A DNA stretch of 64,000 bases from Asterella californica (lineage: Eukaryota; Streptophyta; Marchantiopsida; Marchantiales; Aytoniaceae), in contig JAYKYS010000009.1 in NCBI GenBank assembly GCA_036924285.1, positions 14,198,001-14,262,000 of the forward strand, in the 5' to 3' direction. The notes beneath the pieces are model-generated. The model had not been told where the DNA came from. It did no database searches and worked only from the letters and a program-made list of their open reading frames with translations. This document shows positions 54,901 to 64,000 of the stretch, in pieces. A program made the position numbers and the translations under genes. Every line of letters begins with the position of its first letter. Position 1 is the stretch's first letter.

Positions 54901-57549
54901 GAGAATGCTCCGAACCCCTAGGAATAAGATGTGTTACCGCATTACAAGAAGTACTTTTTTTCCCTTAGGTTAGGTAGTCATTGTAGCTATTATTGTATTC
55001 TAGTTTGTTACGCTTGTATGATCGTGGCCTACTGTTTGTTTTTGTTATCTGTTTACTTATTATTGATAAGTTTGTATTGGCATCAGAAAGGCACCCAGTT
55101 TCGCTATCAGTTGTGATGACTGCCGAGGAATCATGTGTTTGATCATCCCTCTCGTTGTAGGTATAACAGTTAGAAGGGGAGAGAAGAACAAGGCAGGCAC
55201 ATGTAGCTTTTCTCAGGTTTCAGCTCTAAACAGTGGGAACATGGATGTGCTGATCAGGTATGCGTTTAACAGGACAGCAGACTTCGAGACTGTGAGGGAA
55301 ATCAAGGAGAAGATGTGCTACGTGAGGTAAATATGGTTCCTTTGTCACGTGTATGACGTTTTTCTTCTCTGCTCACGTTTCAGGAAGAGTCTGAGGTGCC
55401 GTTTATATTCAATGAGGTTAGAAACTGTCTTTAGTACTTTTCTTATATCTAATTTCGCTGAACCAGTAACTTCTCTCAAGCTTCTCTCCCCTGATCTGAT
55501 GTGTTCTTAATGTCAGCATCGACTATAAGCGCGAATATCAATTAGGGATCGAAACAACAATTTTGGTTAAGCAATACACTGTGAGTTGCGCCCCTTTCTA
55601 CTTTTGTGAAGTGCTTGCGTGAATTTTCTAACTTGATCTAATACTGAAATCCTTGTTTGGGAGTTGCTCTTGGGTTGCCTTTCATGTATGTTGACCCCGG
55701 AGTATATACCAGCTGCCAGATGGAAGAGTGATCAAAGTGGGTGCAGAACGATTTCAGGCTCCCGAGGCACTTTTCACTCCGGTAATAATCAGCTGCCAGC
55801 TTATGTTTTCTTTTCCTTTCTGTTACGTATGGATCTGAAATTATTTCACTCTTGCTGCATTTTAGCCAGGATTTCGGTTCTACGTTAGATTCTTGATTCG
55901 CTTCGACCCGCATGCACTGCATACTGTACATGTCACTATTTTGCACTTTCATACACATCTCAGGTAATGTGCGCCGCACTTCACATTCCCGTTGGTCAGT
56001 CCCTTGGTTACAGATTTGCGCTAACTTGACTTTGCAAGATAGAAACAGGCTCCCTTTCCTTTTGGTACTTTCTGTGTACTTCATTGGACGTATGAATATA
56101 TGTACTTCATAGAGTTATTCTACTAGGTGTTACCTCTGTTTATGAGCGTGGTTCGTGCTCCTTTGCTGAACTGCCATGCTCGTGGACATATATGGATCTG
56201 ATCGAACACTCTTTCATATAAGCATGGATGGTGTCTCACAATCGCATAATTTTCATCAGGAGCTAATAGACATGGAGGGAGATGGGTTGGCAGAACTGGT
56301 TTTTCACTGCGTTCAGGAAATGGATATTGATAACCGGATGCTGGTAAGTGACCAGCCCTGTACTTGGCTTCAGTGCAGTCTTCGTCTGCACTGAAGCCAA
56401 GAACGACTTGTCCGTATGGAACTGTGTAAACGGGAGACTTTTGAAACCTTTTTGTGCATGTGAGCTTATTCTTGGATCAGTTTCACAAGCCAAGGTTGAG
56501 GCATCATGGGTGTAAACAGGTTTCTTAGATAAGCAAAGTATGAAGCGATTTATGAAATTAGAGGTTTGATACACATCAGTCAGGTTGTTTGGCCCTGAAC
56601 GTCACTCATGTTCCCACTGCAACTTTACAGCTTTATCAACATATTGTGTTAAGCGGAGGAAGTACCATGTATCCTGGTCTACCTAGCAGGTTAGTTTGAG
56701 CTCTTTACTCGTTCATTTTCTCTGCCCGTTAAAAGAAAATTCTATGTTGGTCGGTACCAGGTTCTGCTACCTATCTCTATCTAGTAGGCTTCAGTACTTG
56801 GGTGTTTAAACTTTCTTGTCGCTCACTTACCCTCTGTCAGTGCGCCTGCAGATTAGAGAAAGAGCTGCGGAAGCAGTATCTGCAAGTTGTTTTGAAGGGA
56901 AATAAGGATGGTCTCAAGGTATTTGACACTGGTTATCTTGTCAATTCGTCCGTTCTTTCGCGTTTTAAGTTTTGGAACTTTCTTCCATGACTTGCCCTAC
57001 GATTTCCTCTTTCCACAGACTGGTTCAAGATTTCCTTGCTTCCTTCATTCCTGCCTTTCTTCACTGGAAGCGCATCGCAATGTTCGTGATGCGGAAATTT
57101 TGGTGAAACCCGTTCATACCATGTTCTCACTATTCTTACTATCACTACTGCACTCATCATGCTGTAGAAGTTGAGATTGAGAATTGAAGATCCTCCAAGG
57201 CGAAAGCACATGGTCTACCTGGGTGGAGCAGTGCTTGCCGGGATTATGAAGGTGAGAACGAGTTTTGTATCTCTGTCCCAAGTGTTTTCGCCGAAGTACG
57301 TCGTGGTGGAAAGTCTCAGGATGTGCAGTACAGTTTTGTACATTTACCTTTGAGGAAAAGGATCGCATGCAGACAGCACTTTCCGTTGCTCTTAGTCAGG
57401 AGTGGTTCTCTACTGTCAGTAGACAAAACTCACGCATGGCTTGATATTTGCTTTAACACGGCGTGCAGGATACGCCCGAGTTTTGGATTAGCAGGCAAGA
57501 GTACGAGGAGGAAGGTTTCAGATGCCTCCGGAAGTGTGGACAAGCGTAG
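51991..57549 (+). CDS. ARP2: Actin-related protein 2 (Arp2/3 complex subunit)
   Basis: Fifteen exons: 51991-52032, 53236-53346, 53496-53630, 53819-53890, 54165-54243, 54532-54581, 54726-54829, 55258-55326, 55517-55580, 55713-55781, 56260-56343, 56631-56689, 56852-56918, 57168-57251, 57469-57549. Sum 1,170 bases, 389 aa, the length of Arabidopsis ARP2; every phase agrees and no stop breaks the frame. It has the actin fold: phosphate loop VCDNGTG at about 9-14, second loop DSGDGVTHV at 155-163, then [36 protein letters not shown] and [17 protein letters not shown]2 forms, with ARP3, the template for branched actin nucleation activated by SCAR/WAVE in the cytosol. Two tail residues differ from the angiosperm ending; the protein ends [10 protein letters not shown]. 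Intron 1 is 1,203 bases. An intron carries a perfect palindrome (56363-56401). Confidence 0.96.
52879..53145 (-). other. Unexplained 88-codon antisense frame in ARP2 intron 1
   Basis: An uninterrupted minus-strand frame ([39 protein letters not shown]) inside the first intron. I recognise no family. It could be a scrap of an inserted sequence or chance. Confidence 0.25.
56363..56401. repeat. 16-bp perfect palindrome in ARP2 intron
   Basis: Arms 56363-56378 and 56386-56401 are a perfect match around a 7-base loop, between exons 11 and 12. The spliced transcript would not contain it. Confidence 0.92.
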
Positions 57550-59682
57550 ATTGTAGGATTTCGCCTGAATTTCATGGGGAAGGGCTAGTGTCCAATGCAG
57601 AAGTTGCCCCTCCGAGGGCCGTGTTTACTCTAGTAGTTGGGAATCCACGACTCTTACCATCCTAGACGAGTGTTGCTATAGCTAGGCCATGCCTTGGTCA
57701 GTCACATCGGTAACGTAAACACCGCAGGAACTCTTCCATCTACCGTTCCTTCATTCTTTAATGATGACTGACAGTTCTGGGGCTGTCAAATGTGACTTCA
57801 ACGTTTAGGAACCGATCGGTGTATAAGCTGTGTAACTGTGGGGTATACACTGGACGTTGGACGTCCATACCTCAAGCCAATAAGATTTAGAGTAGGTCTT
57901 AGGGAACTCTAGGTACCCTATACCTAGACTAGACGGAACCCTAGATTGCTATGTAAACGAGGTTAGGTGTCGCCAGACATTTGCCTCCATAGCTTGTATC
58001 CTAGCTTCTGCATCACCTGCAAGATATATAAATTTATAGATGCATTTCGGACCAACCTGCTTACCTCCAAATCACCGTCATCGTTGATCCTAACGAAATT
58101 CAAGAGGTGATTACCAAAGGCTATCACAGGTGCGGGAGGTTAAGAGTTTTGGAAAGTGATGATGCGTTGGATATGCTCTGGCCGGCCTTACAAACAAACT
58201 AGATCAATTTTGCACCTCTGAGGTTGTCCTGTACGAACTTGAACAGACATTAGCACAAAAGCCTGGTGGAATAGAAATCAGAAATTCGGAGGGTAAAGTG
58301 GCACAGAACAAGGGTCATGGAACATTATACAAGAACATTAGGGTAGTAAAGTTCTTGTATAATGTGCCAAATAGCTGAAGTGTAGTATGTTGTATAAATA
58401 GAATATGCTTGCTTCTGTGCTTTAGACGAGATCAAAAGAAAAGGAGAAGGACGAAAATGGGAGGAATTCATTGTTCAGGTTGAAGTGGCGAAGTTTGGGT
58501 ATAAAGATTTTTGGTAATATTTTCTGTTACAAGGTATGGACGTGAACATAGAATTCGAAGTGATTGACGTGATCTCTTCTGTTTCCTCTTTGCGAGACTA
58601 GATAGGTTATTAAGTTTTATGGTTCAGTGTAAAAATAATATAGTAAACAATTAAATAAAATTATACTGTCTGGATCTGACCCTTGGATGTCAAGTTGATA
58701 ATAACGCCATGAGGATCGTCCGTGGATGCGATCAGACTTAAGCACCAAAGAATCGTGCAAAAACGAATAGCAAAATATTTATGACTAAAATTTCTTGCAA
58801 AGAAAGATTCTGATTTAAATTAAACATCCGAAAGAGATTGCTGTTTTAAAGATATCTTGATCGATCCACCTTCTGAATAATAAATGTCATATTTAGATTT
58901 GGTTGCTTGATAGAGATCATTGTTACGAAGTTTTATCGGAATAAGATTTTGAGTGATATAACTATCTTGGACAGACTTCCTCTCAGATCTCAGAGATCAT
59001 CATAACAAGTGTTCGCAAGCGAAGATGGAATATTGCACCAAAGGGAAGAACTAGGGGACTTATCTTGCCTCACTAGTGAAGAACTTTTCATGAGAAGAAT
59101 ATTATCAGAAGAGTCTATTAGTTTCAAAAGTTAATCAGTCCAGCAAAGTCTAGATTGATTCACAAGATTAAGACGTGGACTGAACACCAAGAGTTTTTGA
59201 GAATGTAAACTCACGTATTATATAGCAACCTTCAGTTTATACTCTTTCATCAACCAGAACAGTTAACTCAAAGCAGCGATCTAAAGATTAACTTCCATAC
59301 ATGGCTACTTAAACCATTACTCACTCTATAATACAGTCTTGATGAAAAGATCAGTTTCAGTTTTGGCGGGGGTCGGGCAGCACTCCAGCTTCTTGCCCCG
59401 TCTTCTCTGCATAGAGTACACGCAAGTGAGACAAGTTTGAGGCTCAATCGACTTCGGGAACTTTTCCTCTCTTTCTGTTATCGGATGTTTTAGTGGTAGA
59501 TGAAAATTATATATTTAATTTAAGAAGAATTGAATTCATATATAAATAATAAATAATAACTGTATCTGCAGTTGCAAAACGATCCAGACATAACCCATAA
59601 GTAGAGTTCAGACCCACACATCTCCGAGACTACAAGTACGACAGTCTGTTAACCAAAAGAATTTATTTAATTGACACATTAT
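57550..59682. other. Intergenic downstream of ARP2
   Basis: 57550-57900 is the likely ARP2 3' UTR and flank. 58323-58364 holds a palindrome with perfect 14-base arms (58323-58336, 58351-58364) and a 14-base loop. 58440-59560 shows no gene. 59583-59615 carries the body module ATCCAGACATAACCCATAAG of the short hairpin element. Confidence 0.45.
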
Positions 59683-59765
59683 TTTATTACCTAACCCTTC
59701 GTGACAGAAGGGTTAGGTAATACATCAAGTTTTTTGCACTCTTCCATCTTCAGATGGAAGAGGTG
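59583..59765 (-). mobile_element. Short palindrome-headed element, copy 3 (inverted)
   Basis: In the opposite orientation to copies 1 and 2: body module CCAGACATAACCCATAAGTAGAG (59583-59606), then a perfect 16-base hairpin (arms 59685-59700 and 59707-59722, core CTAACCCTTC...GAAGGGTTAG), then a terminal palindrome (arms 59739-59749 and 59752-59762). Order and spacing match copy 2 read from its other end. The far end was not found. Confidence 0.7.
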
Positions 59766-59904
59766 GAATGCTTGTAACATGAACTTCCCAATCGATTTAC
59801 TATAGAATTTTTGTATAACATTTATGTTCTTTTTTCCGACAATAAAAACGAGCAAAAGTTATAGCTATAAATGTAAAATGTTAATCACCTAAAGTTACAA
59901 GGTG

Positions 59905-60060
59905 GTCCAAACATAACCCATAAAGAAAAATAAACCAGACGTGCTTTTAAGAATATAATTATGAAAAATATTAGCAAAGAAACATTAATTCAACCAGACA
60001 ATTAATTTATATTACATAGTCTTTCCCAACAAAAAGGTTAGATAATAAATTAAACTTTTG
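59905..60060 (-). mobile_element. Short palindrome-headed element, copy 4 (partial)
   Basis: Body module CCAAACATAACCCATAAAG (59908-59926), then an imperfect hairpin ending AAAAAGGTTAGATAATAAATT (60031-60051). Same order as copy 3. The palindrome end is not clear. Confidence 0.55.
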
Positions 60061-60530
60061 CAAATGTGTCTCCTCTCTCTTGATAATAAGTGAACAAGTG
60101 AATCTACCAAACTCTAGCAAAGACACTTACGCCTAGAAGATGATTGTTTTAGAATAGATCTCATCATATCTTTATTTCATTCTCGTGATCGTCAGTTGCA
60201 CAACATTTGTGAATCTCAACAAGGAATAGGTAGGTGTGCAATGTTATACTTCTGAGCAACATTCTGTCCAGATTGAAACGTGGATCAAAATAAGGTTGGT
60301 AGAGAATTTTAGATTCCTAGATACTAAATCAAACTATGAAGTAATTGTGTCAACGTAGCAAATATCTGAATGTTTGTAGTGCTGTTTCTATTCTTTGTTC
60401 ACACTAATCGCGTTTTCAACTATATGTGTGACATCTTATGTAGCTTCTGGAGTGAAATCACTTCATTTTGCAAAGTTTTGTACGAGGAGGTTGGAGAGGT
60501 AGGTTTCTATTCACCTCCGCCATCTTTTGA
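60061..60530. other. AT-rich spacer
   Basis: No gene or recognisable repeat. An open frame at 60458-60646 (minus) belongs to the SINE, not a gene. Confidence 0.35.
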
Positions 60531-60735
60531 TAAATGATAAATGATATTACCTGTCCCTTGAGGTCTTCGCGAACCATAGAATTGTCCATGTGAGTCCACC
60601 ACAGCAGGACTCGGACCAGAAGCTTTATTAACAGTTTGCACCGCATTCACCTCCAACCATACCCGCAAGAGACTGAACCCACGACTTTTCTCTTAGAGGA
60701 CTGTAAGTTAAACCACTTGAGACACCATCTTCGTT
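60531..60735 (-). repeat. tRNA-derived SINE with intact pol III boxes
   Basis: On the minus strand the head reads GGTGTCTCAAGTGGTTTAAC (A-box-like at 60707-60721) and, about 40 bases on, GGGTTCAGTCTC (B-box at 60669-60680), the layout of a tRNA gene promoter and of plant SINE heads. A unique body and an A/T-rich 3' end (about 60531-60550, TATCATTTATC repeated) follow. A diverged copy is at 22231-22445. Mobilised by LINE machinery; internal promoter for RNA polymerase III. Confidence 0.75.
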
Positions 60736-60918
60736 TAGATAGATGAAGTAAATATGTGAATTTATTATCTAAACTCTAGTTGAAAAAGGTTAGATAATAA
60801 ATTAATCACTTTATTTTAAATATATATTTCTTTGCTAGCAACCTCCGCAATTATATTATCAAACGTGCGTTTCTCTGTCTACTCTTTATAGGTTATGTCC
60901 GGATTATCTCGCAATTCT
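60736..60918 (+). mobile_element. Short palindrome-headed element, copy 5
   Basis: Hairpin with 12-base arms (60759-60770 and 60792-60803) and the core GAAAAAGGTTAG, then about 80 bases on the inverted body module CTTTATAGGTTATGTCCGGAT (60884-60905). This is the orientation of copies 1 and 2. Confidence 0.6.
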
Positions 60919-60977
60919 AGATACATTTATCATGTAACACCAAGTCTTAGAGAAAACATCGATCATTCTTCGCAATA

Positions 60978-61037
60978 TAAATATATAAATATATAAAAAT
61001 ATAAAAATATAAATATATATATATATATATACGTATA
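60978..61037. repeat. AT microsatellite
   Basis: About 60 bases of TA/AAATATA repeats, including an uninterrupted (AT)n run. Confidence 0.9.
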
Positions 61038-62640
61038 TAGAATGCATATCATATTAGTACAAAGTTGATATGTATAGAAAGAAATAATTAAATCCAAAAC
61101 AACTATTCTTATGACAACAATATATATGAAAAGCTTTTCAGACATTCGAAGGTAGATATGTAGACTTGAAACTGCGAAACTGATATGAGTTTTATTTTTG
61201 ATATTTATTTTCAAGAAACATACACTCGAATCTGACCTACCGTAAAGAAAACATGGAAGGATTATGTTATCAATAGAATATTCACATAAAATGAAAAAAC
61301 TTTTTAATATTGCAAACTACATTCACTTCTTAGAACATATAATCTTACGGTTTAGTTTCTGTTAACTAAAATGTATTGTCAGTATTTCTGTTACAGATTC
61401 TCAAGTAGATTCATTACAAGAGAAACGAAAGATTGTTATTTTGGTTTTCTTTATCTTCAATGATATCCTATGAACAAAATGTTTATGGTTGAGATGAAGA
61501 TTGTTCAACGCACTTTTCCTTGATATGAAAACTTCAGTTCTTATCCTGTTCTTATAAGAAAAATGATTAGGTATGAAGACTGCTTATATCTAAAGGACAT
61601 GTATATTAGGAAATTAAAGACCTAATAACTTGTGACGGATTTTCTCCTTATGGAACATGGATTCTAGCACATCTCTACCGCAAGTATTTAAAGCTCCATG
61701 AAACCCCTAACTCTTGATACTTAGAGTCTGGGGACTCCAGACTCTTCATTTTTTGACATGCATGGACGTAAAAAGTGGAACCTCTGGTTACCAAGAGCAA
61801 ACTGAGTCTCTTCATAACGTTTGAGTTTTAACTCCATTTTTCACGTGATAGGCAACATTTGAAGTGACTGGAAAACGCTACATTTCTTTCAGATATTGCT
61901 TGATTTTCATCTAAGTAATATCTGAAACCAATTTATTAAATTTCAGGCTTTTCTGTGTTCCAGATTCCAGCAAAAGGTTTTCAGTTCCAAAAATAATAAT
62001 CTAAAAGGAATATTCTCATCAGTACCCTTTTATCCCAAGAGGGGTTTAACCAATTAGAGAGCCAGATCACGGAATTTGAGAGCCAAGGGAAAATCTTTTC
62101 ATGGCATATCTCTATAGCACCTCTAATTTAGAATACCCAGATTTCTTATTTTAAAACCTCAATAGAGATTTTTAAAAACATAATCAGATCTTTATATGTT
62201 CACGTTGTTGTGCAATAATTATTGAGTATATTCTTCTTATTTCTCTATACTTGCCACCTATGCAGTGAGACGTCCATCTTACTTTTGTTAAAAGATTATT
62301 TAAAGAATTGTACATAAAAATATTTTATTTTAAATCGTTAAAATAAAAAAATCTTTATCGTTATATAAGTGGAGATTCTGGTGGTGTCAAAGTTAAGAGA
62401 GAAGATTCTTTATCGCCGGAAGTGAAATCACCCGTAAGGACCCTAAACTATCGGATTTCGGATTGACGAATTCCCCAGAAAAACTTACAATTTACGGCAG
62501 AAACCTAAAAAAGGTTTTCAAGAGGTGGTAAGTACAATTTACCGAAAAACCTATAAATAATTTTATGGCAATTACAGGAGTTATATAAAAGCTAAGTTTG
62601 AGTGGTCGTTAGATACCACCCATAGGCACATTTAGGATAA
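61038..62640. other. AT-rich intergenic
   Basis: No gene seen. 60963-61214 has an open minus-strand frame made mostly of the AT microsatellite. 61895-61925 has a short inverted repeat (AGATATTGCTTGATTTTCATC...AAGTAATATCT). Confidence 0.35.
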
Positions 62641-64000
62641 ACTAAAGGAAACGAGGCGCGCGCTCTTTTTCCGGCACTGAAACGCCGCGCGTGGATGGAG
62701 AAGTAAACCTAGTAGCGGGCGGCGGGCTGCTCATGATACTTGCTGCTATGATCTTCTGACATGATACTACCTCACAGCACCGGTACTTAGCTTCTGGACC
62801 GATTTTTGTATGGTACGGCAACGGGCATTGTGATTGTTGAGGGTGAGGATGATGATGATGGCGGAACTGACATTCTCCCGAAGTTCAAGACTGCACGCAC
62901 ATGGAGATACAGCAGTAGAAGGAAGAAGACCAACAGGGAGGAACAAAAGCACTTCACACAACTCGCCAATTTCGCCTTAGCTGGCATGCTGTGAAATGAC
63001 ATGGCTGATTCAACCCAAAGCGACTCAAAGGAGGGTACAAAACATCAGCCATGTGAAGTGCCATACACGGAAAGCAGTGATTGCTTGCGGTTGCTGCAGC
63101 TCTTGCTGATGAGTGAGGTGAAACGAGGAAGAAAGGACGGGACAACACGCGGCCGGATGGGTGTCAACTCGTGGACAAGGTTAATGTTTCTGGGCAAACT
63201 AGCCAGCTAGCTGGCTGCGTTCGATGCGGTTCTTGGCCACGGTAACTGACAATCCTCTCTATCCTTTGTGTTTATCCGACCCTATCATACCAAGACCATG
63301 TTCACATGTGCAGAGCTGCAAGCTTGATCCGTATCGTGTAAAGGCAACTTGACCGGAACAGGTGTCTGTCGTTAGCATATCCAGCCAGATCATGTGGATC
63401 GACTGACCCACCCTACCATGCTCGTGTAAATGACGCTGCCGGGCCTAAGAGAAGCAGACAGCAAACATTCTCGTCCAATCTATGGTTGACGATAGACCGA
63501 TCATAGCATAGAAACAAAGAAAGAACTAAACGTAACGACGCGGCAAACGCTTTTCTCTTAACTCGCGAGACAAACAGCAATAGCTTCATCTTGCTCATGA
63601 AGGACTTTGTTTCACAACAATAATGTTCTCATATCTGGCGTGTCCTTTTTCTGCCGTTCCACCGCTCCCACTGTACGAGCTTCTGCTCCGAGGAAAGAAG
63701 ACCTTGAAGCAGCCCGAGTCACTCCAGCTCCTGCTTACAGTTCAACAAATGATGGATTGCCAACCCAAACCGAACCAATGCCATGAAAGCAGACTCCTGC
63801 TGCTTATTATGATCGTCTTTAGATTCATGTTCACCTGTGCAGGCACCAATGTATACTATCTGCGAGCCTGTTTCAGCTGACTGCTGCTGTACATTTAGGG
63901 ACACCTCCAGCCAGGCAGCCAGAATAGAAAGTGCTCTTCAGAGCCTCGCTAGCCGCCAACCCTAACTCCTCGTAGTAGCAGACTAGTTGCGTGGGGAATG
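62641..64000. other. GC-richer edge region, possible flank of a gene beyond the window
   Basis: The base composition rises sharply at 62650 (GGCGCGCGC). Overlapping short frames on both strands (62767-63210, 63623-63904) match no family and show no clear splice signals. It may be promoter or UTR of a gene to the right. Confidence 0.35.

Noticed and set aside
55638..56084. 148-codon minus-strand frame across ARP2 exon 10 and the next intron
   Set aside because: It is antisense to a proven ARP2 exon, has no family features, and its length is a by-product of the coding frame opposite.
1..64000. CRISPR array or bacterial operon
   Set aside because: Tandem repeats here are diverged and lack unique spacers; genes are intron-split and monocistronic.

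Overview
The window looks like nuclear DNA of a land plant, most likely a bryophyte and perhaps a liverwort. I infer this from four things. The genes are intron-rich with canonical GT-AG introns of about 65 to 1,200 bases. The gene families are plant families (plant-type R2R3-MYB, ARAD-like GT47, plastid-targeted DedA/SNARE-associated Golgi family, ARP2). The retroelements include an R2-like non-LTR lineage with a restriction-like endonuclease and a Ty3/gypsy element carrying a DNA methyltransferase, which are not typical of flowering plants. The repeats are old and heavily mutated. The species call is inference only.

Genes, left to right. An R2R3-MYB factor lies on the minus strand (4393-7429, 5 exons, 551 aa). 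A small unrecognised two-exon gene lies on the minus strand (8604-9027, 91 aa). It diverges across about 0.6 kb from a ten-exon gene on the plus strand (9644-13246, 373 aa) for a probably plastid-targeted DedA/SNARE-associated Golgi family membrane protein. A possible short secreted peptide sits at 22834-23067. A two-exon GT47 exostosin/ARAD-like glycosyltransferase is at 41603-43636 (536 aa). A complete 15-exon ARP2 gene is at 51991-57549 (389 aa). Every exon chain was checked by hand for reading phase and splice dinucleotides. ARP2 (actin nucleation by the Arp2/3 complex) and the GT47 enzyme (Golgi wall-polysaccharide synthesis) have clear roles; nothing suggests the genes form a pathway.

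The rest is mostly decayed mobile DNA. At 1-1190 there are two diverged LTR-like direct repeats. At about 1290-3140 (minus) is an R2-like non-LTR element, whose relative supplies an endonuclease-bearing 3' end at 20430-21670 (plus), fused behind a gypsy RNase H fragment. At 15180-16215 (minus) and 48240-51210 (plus) are Ty1/copia pol remnants. From 24725 to 31940 is a rearranged Ty3/gypsy block: an inverted linker, a plus-strand RT-RNase H-integrase copy, and a minus-strand gag-protease-methyltransferase-RT copy.

The main discovery candidate is that minus-strand gypsy copy. Between protease and reverse transcriptase it carries a recognisable C5-cytosine DNA methyltransferase, with the SAM-binding motif, the PCQ and ENV catalytic motifs and C-terminal motifs. 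A second candidate is a family of short interspersed elements that begin with palindromes and have a conserved hairpin core. One copy (50633-50930) is bounded by a 13-bp target-site duplication. The window also holds a tRNA-derived SINE family, a nested satellite (about 38110-38735), several tandem duplications, and many perfect-arm palindromes, some inside introns of live genes.
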